DNA from: Taishania pollutisoli
Lineage (GTDB): Bacteria > Bacteroidota > Bacteroidia > Flavobacteriales_D > Crocinitomicaceae
Assembly (NCBI RefSeq): GCF_014518315.1
Contig: NZ_JACVEL010000001.1
Location: 248,001-312,000, forward strand
DNA length: 64,000 bases
Direction: 5' to 3'
Below the pieces are notes generated by a model. That model saw nothing but the letters and a program-made list of their open reading frames with translations, was not told the origin of the DNA and did not search any database. Of this stretch, positions 33,848-41,803 are shown in pieces. Position 1 is the first letter of the stretch; each line of letters opens with the position of its first letter. The position numbers and the translations under genes are program-made.

Positions 33848-35923
33848 ATGAAAAGAATATTACTTACCACCGCGCTGGCATTATTTGCGAGCACTTCATT
33901 TGCGCAAAATGCATTCTATGAGGCTCAATTTTTGGAGCGGATCAGCATTGTTGAGCTTGAGAATATATTGCAATTATCTGACGAGGAGAAAGCTAAGAAA
34001 CTAATGGAAGGCCTTGAGATAGATGTGTCTTTAGAGCCTGTAATATATCTTTCAACGACAGAAAGATTAGTCGTTCAAAGCTACAAGAAATTTATGCAAA
34101 ATCCTTTCAATAGTGATACTTTAGATCTCGATATTGTACTACTAAACAGCGCAATCCAAAAGTATAACTCCTTTATGACAAGAAAAATGATTGCCGAGGA
34201 GGGGGGGCATGGTATGAGTAAATTTATGGATGCAGGAATTAGTGCTGCAATAGCTTTGATTCCTGGTTTTTTTGGTGGCAACTCCTCTTTAAGTGCAGAC
34301 CAACAAACAAAAATTATTGATGGACTAACTAAGTACTTTGCAGAAGAATTCCGTAAGGCACAATTGATCACCTACATGCAGGGTTTTAAAAAAATGTCTG
34401 AAAAGGCTCCTGAGTTGACCGTACTTTTCCCCTTGACAATTAAAAAACTCTCCACTGCCGATCCAGCAAAATTTCCCGAACTTGGAGATGAATACAAGAC
34501 GATTTTCAATGAAGACCTGAAGAGTTTACCGGAAACTTTAATCAAGTACATAAGAGATTACAATGAGACATCCGGATCAGAAATAGATTCTAAATTCTTG
34601 GTTCTAAATCGAAAAAACATCGATGCCATTAAAGCCAGCCCTTCATACGCTTACTTTTACCTTGCCTCGGACATTGGTTTGAAACTTACAAATAATTTTC
34701 ATCCGGTCGATTTATTGGATTATCTTGACAATGAATACTACCGCGCAGAACTTATTGCCAGACATGATAAGCCGATCGAAAAGCTTTATCTCACTTTGCA
34801 TGGCATCAATCTGCTTCAGCGTAACCTGCGGGATACAACAGCCTCTTCCAAAGACCAATTTTCCAATGTTTGGATCAATCTCAGTGAATTGCGCAAATTA
34901 GACAATGGCATAAAATGGAACTATTTTGCTGGTTTACTTTATCAGCAGGATCGCGCATTCTTTGATGAATTTTTCTTTTCCGGCGTAAACAAAACCCTGC
35001 AGGGTATTTCTGATGATGATATTAAAAAGGTACGTGACATCACAAACAACATGCTGACTGCCCTTAACGAAATCAAAACGTTCCGAGCAAACCTTACTGA
35101 AAAGAATATTGAGGATAATTTTGTTGGTTATATGAAGTTGATGATAAAAACCGTCACATCAAGTAGCTTCCTAGCTAGACTGGATTATAACCAAAATGAA
35201 TTGGATCGTTTTGTTAGACTTTCAGATTATGCGCTGAATTTATACGATAATGCCCGTAAAAAGGACTTTAGTAACACCATTTATTATACCACCCAAGTAC
35301 TTCAGGAGTTCATAACACTCGATGATGACAACAAGGTTTTACTAAGTATGGAAAAGTATGGTAGTTTTATGGCAGACGTGGTGAATTCGGAAGACTCCGA
35401 TCAGGTCAAAGAGGTGATTAAAAAACATGCTGCACCGCCGACCAGTTTTATACTTAAACGGGAATACCCATTTACTTTATCCTTTACCGGTCAACCTGGA
35501 TATTTTATTAGTGCTGAAAAACTTACTGGTGACAATCAAAAATTCAAGTTTGTTTCCGGTATATCATTGCCCCTTGGTTTTGAGGCTTCGTTCAAGGTTA
35601 AACGTGGTCGTGAGAATGCCGGGTCGATCAATTTATTCGCCCAATTGATTGACATTGGTGCAATCCTTAATTTTAGGCTGGACGATTCCACATCAACTTT
35701 GCCTGATCAAGTCAATTTTAAGCAATTGTTTTCGCCAGGAGGGGCACTTACCTATGGATTTAAAAACTCACCGTTAGTCCTTGGTGTCGGTTATCAGTTC
35801 ACGCCTGAGCTCCGCGAAGTAACACAGAATGGGAACCAGGTTTATGAAAATGGTCATCGCATTTTCCTGAAAGTGGCATGGGATATTCCGCTCATTAATA
35901 TTGCAAAGTGTAGAAAGAAATAA
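33848..35923 (+). CDS. Large exported protein of unknown function, partner of the metallopeptidase
   Basis: A 691-residue protein with a clear signal peptide (MKRILLTTALALFASTSFAQ). Residues 20-520 are predominantly helical, with no family I recognise. A short glycine-rich hydrophobic patch occurs near 130-150 (ISAAIALIPGFFGG). The last 150 residues change character to alternating strands with aromatic ends (GYFISAEKL, GSINLFAQLIDIGAIL, PLVLGVGYQFT, RIFLKVAWDIPLI), like part of an outer-membrane barrel. Two-gene operon with the M48-like lipoprotein. I do not assign a function. Confidence 0.5.
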   Translation: MKRILLTTALALFASTSFAQNAFYEAQFLERISIVELENILQLSDEEKAKKLMEGLEIDVSLEPVIYLSTTERLVVQSYKKFMQNPFNSDTLDLDIVLLNSAIQKYNSFMTRKMIAEEGGHGMSKFMDAGISAAIALIPGFFGGNSSLSADQQTKIIDGLTKYFAEEFRKAQLITYMQGFKKMSEKAPELTVLFPLTIKKLSTADPAKFPELGDEYKTIFNEDLKSLPETLIKYIRDYNETSGSEIDSKFLVLNRKNIDAIKASPSYAYFYLASDIGLKLTNNFHPVDLLDYLDNEYYRAELIARHDKPIEKLYLTLHGINLLQRNLRDTTASSKDQFSNVWINLSELRKLDNGIKWNYFAGLLYQQDRAFFDEFFFSGVNKTLQGISDDDIKKVRDITNNMLTALNEIKTFRANLTEKNIEDNFVGYMKLMIKTVTSSSFLARLDYNQNELDRFVRLSDYALNLYDNARKKDFSNTIYYTTQVLQEFITLDDDNKVLLSMEKYGSFMADVVNSEDSDQVKEVIKKHAAPPTSFILKREYPFTLSFTGQPGYFISAEKLTGDNQKFKFVSGISLPLGFEASFKVKRGRENAGSINLFAQLIDIGAILNFRLDDSTSTLPDQVNFKQLFSPGGALTYGFKNSPLVLGVGYQFTPELREVTQNGNQVYENGHRIFLKVAWDIPLINIAKCRKK

Positions 35924-35933
35924 GTTTTCCATG

Positions 35934-36440
35934 CTAAAATGTTGATTGTGAACAAAATAGACTTACTACATTTGTTCGGACACAGAATTTAAGGATGTTT
36001 GTTATTTTTGCTCCAGCCCCCATGGTTTGTTCATATGAAACAATAGGTTTATGAGATGCATTCGGGCTTTTTAATATCCAATTCACATGAATTGTCCCTG
36101 ATGTGCCCGGTCCAGCAAAAGCCGCAGCACTAAAGTCTATAGATATCGCATCTGGTAAAGGATTTAGATGTCTCATCAAATTTGGGTTTTGATCTATAAA
36201 ACTCTGAACATCGTTTGAAAAACTTTGAATAGGTGTAATAACCATTTCATCAAACCAATTCAATACATCATTCATACTCTTTCCGGAACTATTCGGTACA
36301 CCTGTTAGAGAAGCGTTCATTCCATTTGATCGAGTATAAGGATTTGAAAAAGCTTCTGAAGTTGTCGATTTGAAACCCAAAACAGTTGCTTCTGGAAGAT
36401 TTTTATATTCAGCTTCCTTATCTTCTTCCTTTGGTGGATC
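35934..36440 (-). pseudogene. C-terminal fragment of an unknown gene, cut by the IS element
   Basis: The open frame runs out of the IS3 left end (its first codons are IS sequence) and reads DPPKEEDKEAEYKNLPEAT, then about 150 further residues with a glycine/serine-rich middle to a stop at 35934. It has no start codon of its own that fits. The piece looks like the end of a larger protein; resemblance to the tails of large surface or toxin-type proteins is only an impression. Whatever it belonged to, the remainder is absent on the other side of the IS. Confidence 0.5.
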
Positions 36441-36507
36441 TGTAAACTTCCCTAAAAAATGTAGCCTTTCCCTTTTTCAGACAATAGTTAAATATAATTA
36501 TTTACTT

Positions 36508-37595
36508 CTAATTCTTCCATTTATTATTTCCCATAAACAACCAGGGGCTCTGCCCCGCTAAAGCCTTGTGCGGGTGATTTGCATTGTAATCAATCTGCCA
36601 TTCGTAAGCCATTGCATTTACTTGCTGAATAGAACTAAACAGATATGCATCCAGTACATCTTCTCGAAAGGTTCTGTTTAGCCGCTCAATATAAGCATTC
36701 TGAGAAGGTTTCCCTGGCTGAATATAACAGAGTTCTATCCGGTTTTCGGAACAAAATGCAGTAAAAACTCTTGAAAAAAACTCAGGACCATTATCTACTC
36801 GTATTTTCTTTGGTTTTTCTCGATTTGAGAACAGTCGCTTTAGTGCATCTACCAACCGTTCAGCAGGAATAGAAAATGCAGCTTCGTTGAGTAACGCTTC
36901 CCGGTTGCAATCATCCATGACATTTAGTATTCTGAACCTACGACCATTTTCCAATGAATCACTCATAAAATCTATCGACCAGGTATCATTCAGTAGCGCA
37001 GGAACAGCTAAAGACTCTTTCACTCGTGAAGGAATCCTGCGTTTGCGTTTACGACGAATTTTTAAATTCAACATCCGATAAACTCTCAATACCCGTTTAC
37101 GATTCCATTCCAAGCCTTCCAAACGGATTTTACCGTAATACGTATCAAATCCACGTGTAGGATACTTTTGAGAAAGTTCAGATAACTTTTCTATTACCGG
37201 CTCATCGTCTTTCTTACAAACATAATAATACATACTACGGGTGAGACAAACAATACGACAAGCTCTGTTCACACTAAGTGTTTGCTCCTTAAGAATTACC
37301 TCTACTAGAGCCTTACGTTCACAGAGCTTTAAAGCTTTTTTTCGATAATATCTTTTAAAATTAAATGATCCAAACTTAAATCTGCAAACATTCGCTTCAA
37401 GCGTGCATTTTCTTCCTGAAGGGCTTTCAGCTCTTTTAGCTGTTGATTATCCATCCCACCATATTTACGCTTCCATTGGTAAAATGTTGGCACAGAAATC
37501 CCATGTGAACGGCAAATATCAGTTGTCTTTTTTCCTGATTCATATTCCTTAAGAATACCTACGATCTGTGCTTCTGTAAATCTTGATTTTTTCAT
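36508..37595 (-). CDS. IS3-family transposase OrfAB (expressed by -1 frameshift)
   Basis: OrfA (37595 to 37329, 88 residues) has the HTH RFTEAQIVGILKEYESG and the leucine-zipper segment LKELKALQEENARLKRMFADL. OrfB (to 36508) is the DDE catalytic part: WSIDFMSD, VDNGPEFFS and NAYIERLNRTFRE give D, D and E. OrfA ends GAA AAA AAG CTT TAA; the A7G run at 37342-37335 is a canonical A AAA AAG slip site, and the -1 frame continues without stops into OrfB through LSVNRACRIVC. Both parts look intact, so the element may still be active. Confidence 0.88.
37335..37342 (-). promoter_or_regulatory. Programmed -1 frameshift site of the IS3 transposase
   Basis: A AAA AAG in phase with OrfA, four codons before its end. 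This is the standard arrangement for making the OrfAB fusion in IS3 elements. Confidence 0.75.
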
Positions 37596-37653
37596 AATGA
37601 GTACAATTTAAAATTTATATTTTTAAACTGTCTGATTTTTAGGGAAGTTTACA

Positions 37654-38654
37654 ATACCAGCGTTCAATCTGTCTGATTATCCCTGAGAGGTCTGCCTGAC
37701 TAAGCGAAATCTTTCCATTTCGCCAAGCGGTATACTCGTCAACTTCTACCTGCTTTACCTTTATCTCCTTTCCTTCAACCGCTGCTTGTTCTCCGGGTTT
37801 TAATATGATACTTTTAGATTCATCAGCAGTATTTATTCTTATACTACCATGTGCCAGCGTGGTCAGCGACTGTCGTTCATCCCGATAGGCATTGACATTA
37901 AATCCTGTACCCAATACTTCAACAGACTGTCCATTGCTCTCGACTATAAAGGGATGTTCCTTGTCTGGTGCTACTTCAAAGTAGGCTTCTCCTTCAAGCG
38001 TAACCTTGCGCTCATTGTTATTAAACCTGCTCGGATAACGTAATGATGAAGCCGCATTGAGCCAAGCTTTCGTACCATCAGGCAATGTAATCTGATACTG
38101 CCCACCACGTGGGGTAGTCATCGTAGCAAACTGAATGTCTTTATCTGCTTCCAATAGTTTCTGACCATCGGCATAGCTCAACTGTGTTCCCGATGCAATG
38201 ATACCTTGCTGGTCTTTTGCCAGCTCAATCACAGTTCCATCGGATAAAGTAATCGTCGCCCTATTGCCACCCGGTGAGATATCGTCTGTCTGGATATCCG
38301 CTATCCTTTGTTCCTCGGTATTGAGATTGAAGCTTTTATAAATGTACAGCGTAAGGAATGCAAAAGAAATAATAGCGGCAGCAATCGTCAGGTATTTGCG
38401 GATAGAGCGTGTTGGGTTCTGCTTCTTCTTTATCTGCTTGAATAGATCTTCCATTTTTTCTCCATTCTCGGAGAGGTTGCCATTGCTTTGGGAATATCGG
38501 TATCCAGAAGCCCTTCGCTAATGATTGCTTCAATATATTCCGTGTCTTCTCCAGATTGCAGACACGTCATCAGTTGGCGTACTTCGTCTTGGGTAGCAAG
38601 TCCACTGCGGTAACGCTGAATCAATAAATGTATATGCTCGTGCTGACTATGCAT
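37654..38654 (-). pseudogene. FecR-type anti-sigma factor, frameshifted and truncated by the IS
   Basis: Residues from MHSQHEHIHLLIQRYRSG (38654) form the cytoplasmic N-terminal domain. A run of six A at about 38459 breaks the frame by -1 into MEDLFKQIKKKQN, a membrane helix (YLTIAAAIISFAFLTLYIY) and the periplasmic FecR domain (TTPRGGQYQITLPDGTKAWLNAAS; ATVEGEAYFEV-like). The domain then stops at RQIERWY, where the IS end adds CKLP and a stop. The last 100 or so residues of a normal FecR are missing. With two lesions it is unlikely to work, although the downstream frame has its own ATG at 38454. Confidence 0.75.
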
Positions 38655-38720
38655 GTTGGTCTTTTCTATAAATAAACCTGAAAAGACCATTCCGTGGGTT
38701 CGGAAGTAAAAAAAAGTAAA

Positions 38721-39833
38721 TTATTCTGAAAGGATACGGTAGAGTTCCAGATTGAGGTAATAGGCACTCCCCGAAATCATCCTTTTTTCAAGAATATTCA
38801 TGTTTGCCAACTGGTCAAGATATTTTCTTGCCGTATTTTCCGCATAATGGGTTTCCAGGTGTTTTACCCGTGTAAAGGGCTGTGTGAACAGTGCTTCTGA
38901 TAAAGTGTCGGGTCTGGTGATATCTGTTCCGGTCTGCAAAAATTGAAAGATGGCATCTTTGGCTTTGACTATATCATTGATCTTATCATACGTCATGTTT
39001 GCCGTGACTTCTATTGCTTTCAATATATACAGCAGCCATTTGTCCCAACTGCCACGTTGTGTGATACCAGCTAATCCTGCGTAATAATCTTCTTTATTTT
39101 CCAGAATATAACGGCTGAGATATAGGATGGGATAGTCAAGCAGTCCCTTTTTGGTAAGATAATGGATATTGAAAATACGACCTGTACGACCATTGCCATC
39201 TCTAAAGGGATGAATAGCTTCAAACTGGAAATGTCCTATTGCCATTTTCAGGAGTGAATCCATAGAATAGCGCTCGTCATCATTGAGGAACTCAATCAGA
39301 TTATTCATCTTGTGCTCAACAACTCCGGCACCTCTCGGTGGTGTGTAGAAGGCTTTCCCTGCATTTGGCCCCGAACCACCTTCCTTGATATATATCTGTG
39401 CGACAGGTGTTCTTACGCCATCGTTGTACCCGGTAACGATACGGTATGTATCGACAAAATAAGGTATATCGATCTGCTGGTCTCCCTTTAGATACTCGTA
39501 GCCTCGCCATAGTGCCTCTCTATAGTTCAGTACTTCTTTGGCTGCTCCAACTGGTTGTTTCTGATCCTGACTGTAGGCTCTATAAAGCTCATCATCCGTC
39601 GTGAAAATATTTTCGATAGCACTGGATGCCTTTGCTTCCTGCAAACTGATAGAGTTGATAAGCAGTCCCTGATTGGGTATGACTATACTACGTCCCTGTA
39701 AACGTCCCAATGCAGCCTTAGCATTTCCAAGCTGCTCGTATATCGCTACCTTTTCATAGATTTCTGCATCTATGGGTAGATCAGGTAAGCCATTCCATGG
39801 TTTTGTTCGGTCGGGATTTATCGTATAAGCCAT
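38721..39833 (-). CDS. Fic-domain protein with C-terminal winged helix
   Basis: A 370-residue AMP-transferase-type protein. The active loop HPFRDGNGRTGR (from His208) is a perfect Fic motif. The inhibitory helix SSAIEN (residues 70-75, Glu74) makes it a class II, self-inhibited Fic. The C-terminal 70 residues (FTRVKHLETHYAENTARKYL, LANMNILEKR) form a winged helix-turn-helix, so the protein may bind DNA, including its own promoter. Start MAYTIN at 39833 lies six bases after a perfect -7 element, making the mRNA nearly leaderless. It stands between a sigma factor gene and its FecR, an unusual insertion point. Confidence 0.87.
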   Translation of the reverse strand: MAYTINPDRTKPWNGLPDLPIDAEIYEKVAIYEQLGNAKAALGRLQGRSIVIPNQGLLINSISLQEAKASSAIENIFTTDDELYRAYSQDQKQPVGAAKEVLNYREALWRGYEYLKGDQQIDIPYFVDTYRIVTGYNDGVRTPVAQIYIKEGGSGPNAGKAFYTPPRGAGVVEHKMNNLIEFLNDDERYSMDSLLKMAIGHFQFEAIHPFRDGNGRTGRIFNIHYLTKKGLLDYPILYLSRYILENKEDYYAGLAGITQRGSWDKWLLYILKAIEVTANMTYDKINDIVKAKDAIFQFLQTGTDITRPDTLSEALFTQPFTRVKHLETHYAENTARKYLDQLANMNILEKRMISGSAYYLNLELYRILSE

Positions 39834-39836
39834 ATA

Positions 39837-39844
39837 CAAATATA
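39837..39844 (-). promoter_or_regulatory. Promoter -7 element of the Fic gene
   Basis: TATATTTG on the minus strand, an exact TAnnTTTG, ending only three bases before the ATG triplet region at 39833. The -33 position falls on the first box of the CCTTAAA array. Confidence 0.6.
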
Positions 39845-39860
39845 ACAAAATTTCATAAAT

Positions 39861-40034
39861 GACCTTAAAATGCATGTAATTTTAAGGCGAACAACATTTC
39901 TGACCTTAAAGTTCCGGTCATTTAGCTATTCCGACCTTAAAAAGATGCGCATTTTAAGGTGAGTGTTGTTTTCGACCTTAAAGTAGAGGTATCGAAGATC
40001 ACCATACCTTAAATATCCCTTGGTTTTAAGGTCA
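39861..40034. repeat. Operator-like array of CCTTAAA boxes with a 72-bp period
   Basis: GACCTTAAA or its inverse occurs eight times. Forward boxes begin at 39861, 39902, 39933, 39974 and 40005; inverse boxes (TTTTAAGG) are near 39880, 39952 and 40024. The unit is palindrome, then single box 41 bases on, then the next palindrome at 72. Spacings 41, 31 and 72 are whole helical turns. Sequence between boxes has diverged while spacing is kept, which suggests a protein-binding array. It fills the space between the sigma gene end and the Fic start. Confidence 0.8.
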
Positions 40035-40036
40035 CA

Positions 40037-40630
40037 TTAATACGTAATAAGTAGGGCACCTAACAGTAAAGTAAGGTTATCTGTGGTGGACAATTGTTTT
40101 TTGATAAACTGATTGGCTTTGACAATATGATCCTGAACAGTGGATATTGAAATACCTAATAAGGATGCGACTTCTACATAGCTCATCCCATCTACCTTAC
40201 ACATAGTATATATTTTCTGTCGTTGCGGAGGGAGCTGACCTATCGCATTTTGCAGTATGTTATCGGTTTCTTTGAGGAAGACAAGTTCTTCAATATGCGT
40301 GTAGAGCTCTGTTCGGACACTGCTAAGATACTTTTCAACTTGTCTTTCAACGGATACATGGCGCAGAAAATTCAGGACAAGAAATCTGGAACAGGTAAAG
40401 AGGTATCCTTTAAATGAATTCTCAGGATCTATCTCAACCCTTTTGTTCCATATTTTCAAAAAGAGGTCATGTAGTAGATCATCTGCAATATCTTCATCAC
40501 GCACCATTCTGAGGATATTTGCGTATATGATAAGACTGTATTTTTTATAGATGATCTCAAATGCCCTATGATCGCCACCTTGCAGACGTATCAGCAAGTC
40601 CTTTTCTGGGATGTGGTCAGTAATATACAT
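40037..40630 (-). CDS. ECF RNA polymerase sigma factor (FecI-like, Bacteroidota type)
   Basis: A 197-residue sigma factor: region 2 (AFEIIYKKYSLIIYANILRMVRDEDIADDLLHDLFLKIW) and region 4 (LPPQRQKIYTMCKVDGMSYVEVASLLGISISTVQDHIVKA). In Bacteroidota such factors are normally followed by fecR and susC/susD genes for glycan or siderophore uptake. Here the Fic gene intervenes, FecR is broken and no SusC/D pair follows, so the original regulon is lost or elsewhere. A C-terminal hydrophobic tail (LTLLLGALLI) is an oddity. Confidence 0.88.
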   Translation of the reverse strand: MYITDHIPEKDLLIRLQGGDHRAFEIIYKKYSLIIYANILRMVRDEDIADDLLHDLFLKIWNKRVEIDPENSFKGYLFTCSRFLVLNFLRHVSVERQVEKYLSSVRTELYTHIEELVFLKETDNILQNAIGQLPPQRQKIYTMCKVDGMSYVEVASLLGISISTVQDHIVKANQFIKKQLSTTDNLTLLLGALLITY

Positions 40631-40887
40631 GGCATCAGTAGGTTATAAAACCAAAGTTAGAGGATTGTTTCGAGAATATGAAATTTTAATCTTGCTGACG
40701 CCTATTTGCCTTGCAAATAAGGCTGATAATTAAGGGCAATATAGGGGCAGCCCAACAGTCGAAAAGCTATTTGGTATATTATTCGGTATAGCGCGCTAAA
40801 AAGTTAATATTGTGAGATTTTACGGAAATCCGTATTTGCACTTTTCTGAAAAGTTTTATCTTTAATGAAACCTAAAAACAAAAAATT

Positions 40888-41169
40888 ATGAGTTTTAACG
40901 AAGATGATTTACTACATGATGATTATGAAAACACGACAACACCGGGCGATGATCCCAATTATACCGGTAAGCGTGATCGCGATCGTGTAAACAAAAAAGA
41001 GCTTTATGAGGTTGTCTATTTTTGCAATGCATTTATGGAAAAACATAAACTGGAAAAAAAAGATAGTTTTCAAAAGATTGAAAGAATAATCAGGCTTCCA
41101 GAAGCAAGTGGGATTGTGATGCGTGATGATTTAATCAAATTTGTCGAAAATAAGTGGAACGAAGAATAA
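40888..41169 (+). CDS. Small acidic protein of unknown function
   Basis: A 93-residue protein with a disordered acidic N-terminus (DDLLHDDYENTTTPGDDPN) and a charged helical C-terminal half (KKELYEVVYFCNAFMEKHKL, then FVENKWNEE). No signal peptide or known domain. It has its own strong terminator and stands between the sigma factor and the recombinase module, so it is probably island cargo. Coding character is supported by clean start, stop and terminator. Confidence 0.55.
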   Translation: MSFNEDDLLHDDYENTTTPGDDPNYTGKRDRDRVNKKELYEVVYFCNAFMEKHKLEKKDSFQKIERIIRLPEASGIVMRDDLIKFVENKWNEE

Positions 41170-41191
41170 ATATGATGACGCAACTAAAATT

Positions 41192-41224
41192 AAATCGCAG
41201 TTACTTACTATAGTGACTGCGATT
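41192..41224 (+). terminator. Intrinsic terminator
   Basis: Perfect 10-bp stem AAATCGCAGT (41192-41201) with ACTGCGATTT (41215-41224), followed by T-rich sequence, 23 bases after the stop of the small acidic protein. Confidence 0.88.
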
Positions 41225-41392
41225 TTTCTTTTCAAAAGGTTTCTTTATTCTTGTTTCCGAATAGAAAACCATGCGATTTCACATTCGGAACCAGCATTAA
41301 CAGGGGAAACAACTTAAAGTTGTACTTGTGCGGTGATACATCTTTTATTTTCTTTGGTTATCGTTTAAATTTAGTTAAGAAAGGAGATCGTG

Positions 41393-41590
41393 ATGGTAGG
41401 AAACGTAGAGAAAGGATTGTCCCCTAAACGAATTGTGAAAATTCTTGCAAAGCATGGCACACAAGTCAATCTTGAACAGGCAACTCTTATACAGGGTTTT
41501 ATGGAGAAACTTGTATCTATTGTGGTAAGAGATTTGATAAAACAAAATAAACCACTCACTTTGAATGGATCTTACAGAAAGCTGGGATGA
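41393..41590 (+). CDS. Small helical protein of the recombinase module
   Basis: A 65-residue protein: SPKRIVKILAKHGTQVNLEQ then ATLIQGFMEKLVSIVVRDLI. Small helical proteins of this sort are often carried next to integrases in Bacteroidota mobile elements (general recollection, not a family assignment). ATG at 41393 is chosen over the GTG three bases before it because AAGGAG at 41381-41386 stands six bases upstream, a real Shine-Dalgarno of a kind rarely seen elsewhere in this window. Confidence 0.55.
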   Translation: MVGNVEKGLSPKRIVKILAKHGTQVNLEQATLIQGFMEKLVSIVVRDLIKQNKPLTLNGSYRKLG

Positions 41591-41643
41591 AGCATAAAAG
41601 ATTCTGAATGTGATATACTGCATTTAAAAACTATTCATCGGAG

Positions 41644-41755
41644 ACTGGTTTTTCGACCAGTATTTACACTAAATAACAAGGAAATCAATGGTCTATGGTG
41701 TGTTGCCATAGACCAATAACTTGTAAATCTATCCCATAATGTTTAATTTTATGGG
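41644..41755. repeat. Three successive hairpins before the recombinase gene
   Basis: ACTGGT/ACCAGT at 41644-41661; GGTCTATGG/CCATAGACC at 41690-41714; CCCATAA/TTATGGG at 41733-41755. All are perfect stems with 6-9-base loops, within 112 bases. They lie just upstream of the serine recombinase and could be terminators, recombinase sites or part of an excised-circle junction. Confidence 0.6.
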
Positions 41756-41803
41756 TGTCATAACCAAATGTGTCAGGGATTTATGTGTCAAAAAAAATGA
41801 ATT

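Larger units (their letters stand above)
36441..37653 (-). mobile_element. Complete IS3-family insertion sequence (about 1.2 kb)
   Basis: Bounded by perfect 18-bp inverted repeats (TGTAAACTTCCCTAAAAA at 36441-36458; complement at 37636-37653), with a second related inner patch (CAGACA). It encodes OrfA and OrfB on the minus strand with an A7G shift site. No target-site duplication is visible: left flank ends ATC, right flank begins ATA, and the genes on the two sides are unrelated. This points to an IS-mediated deletion or recombination after insertion. Confidence 0.88.
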
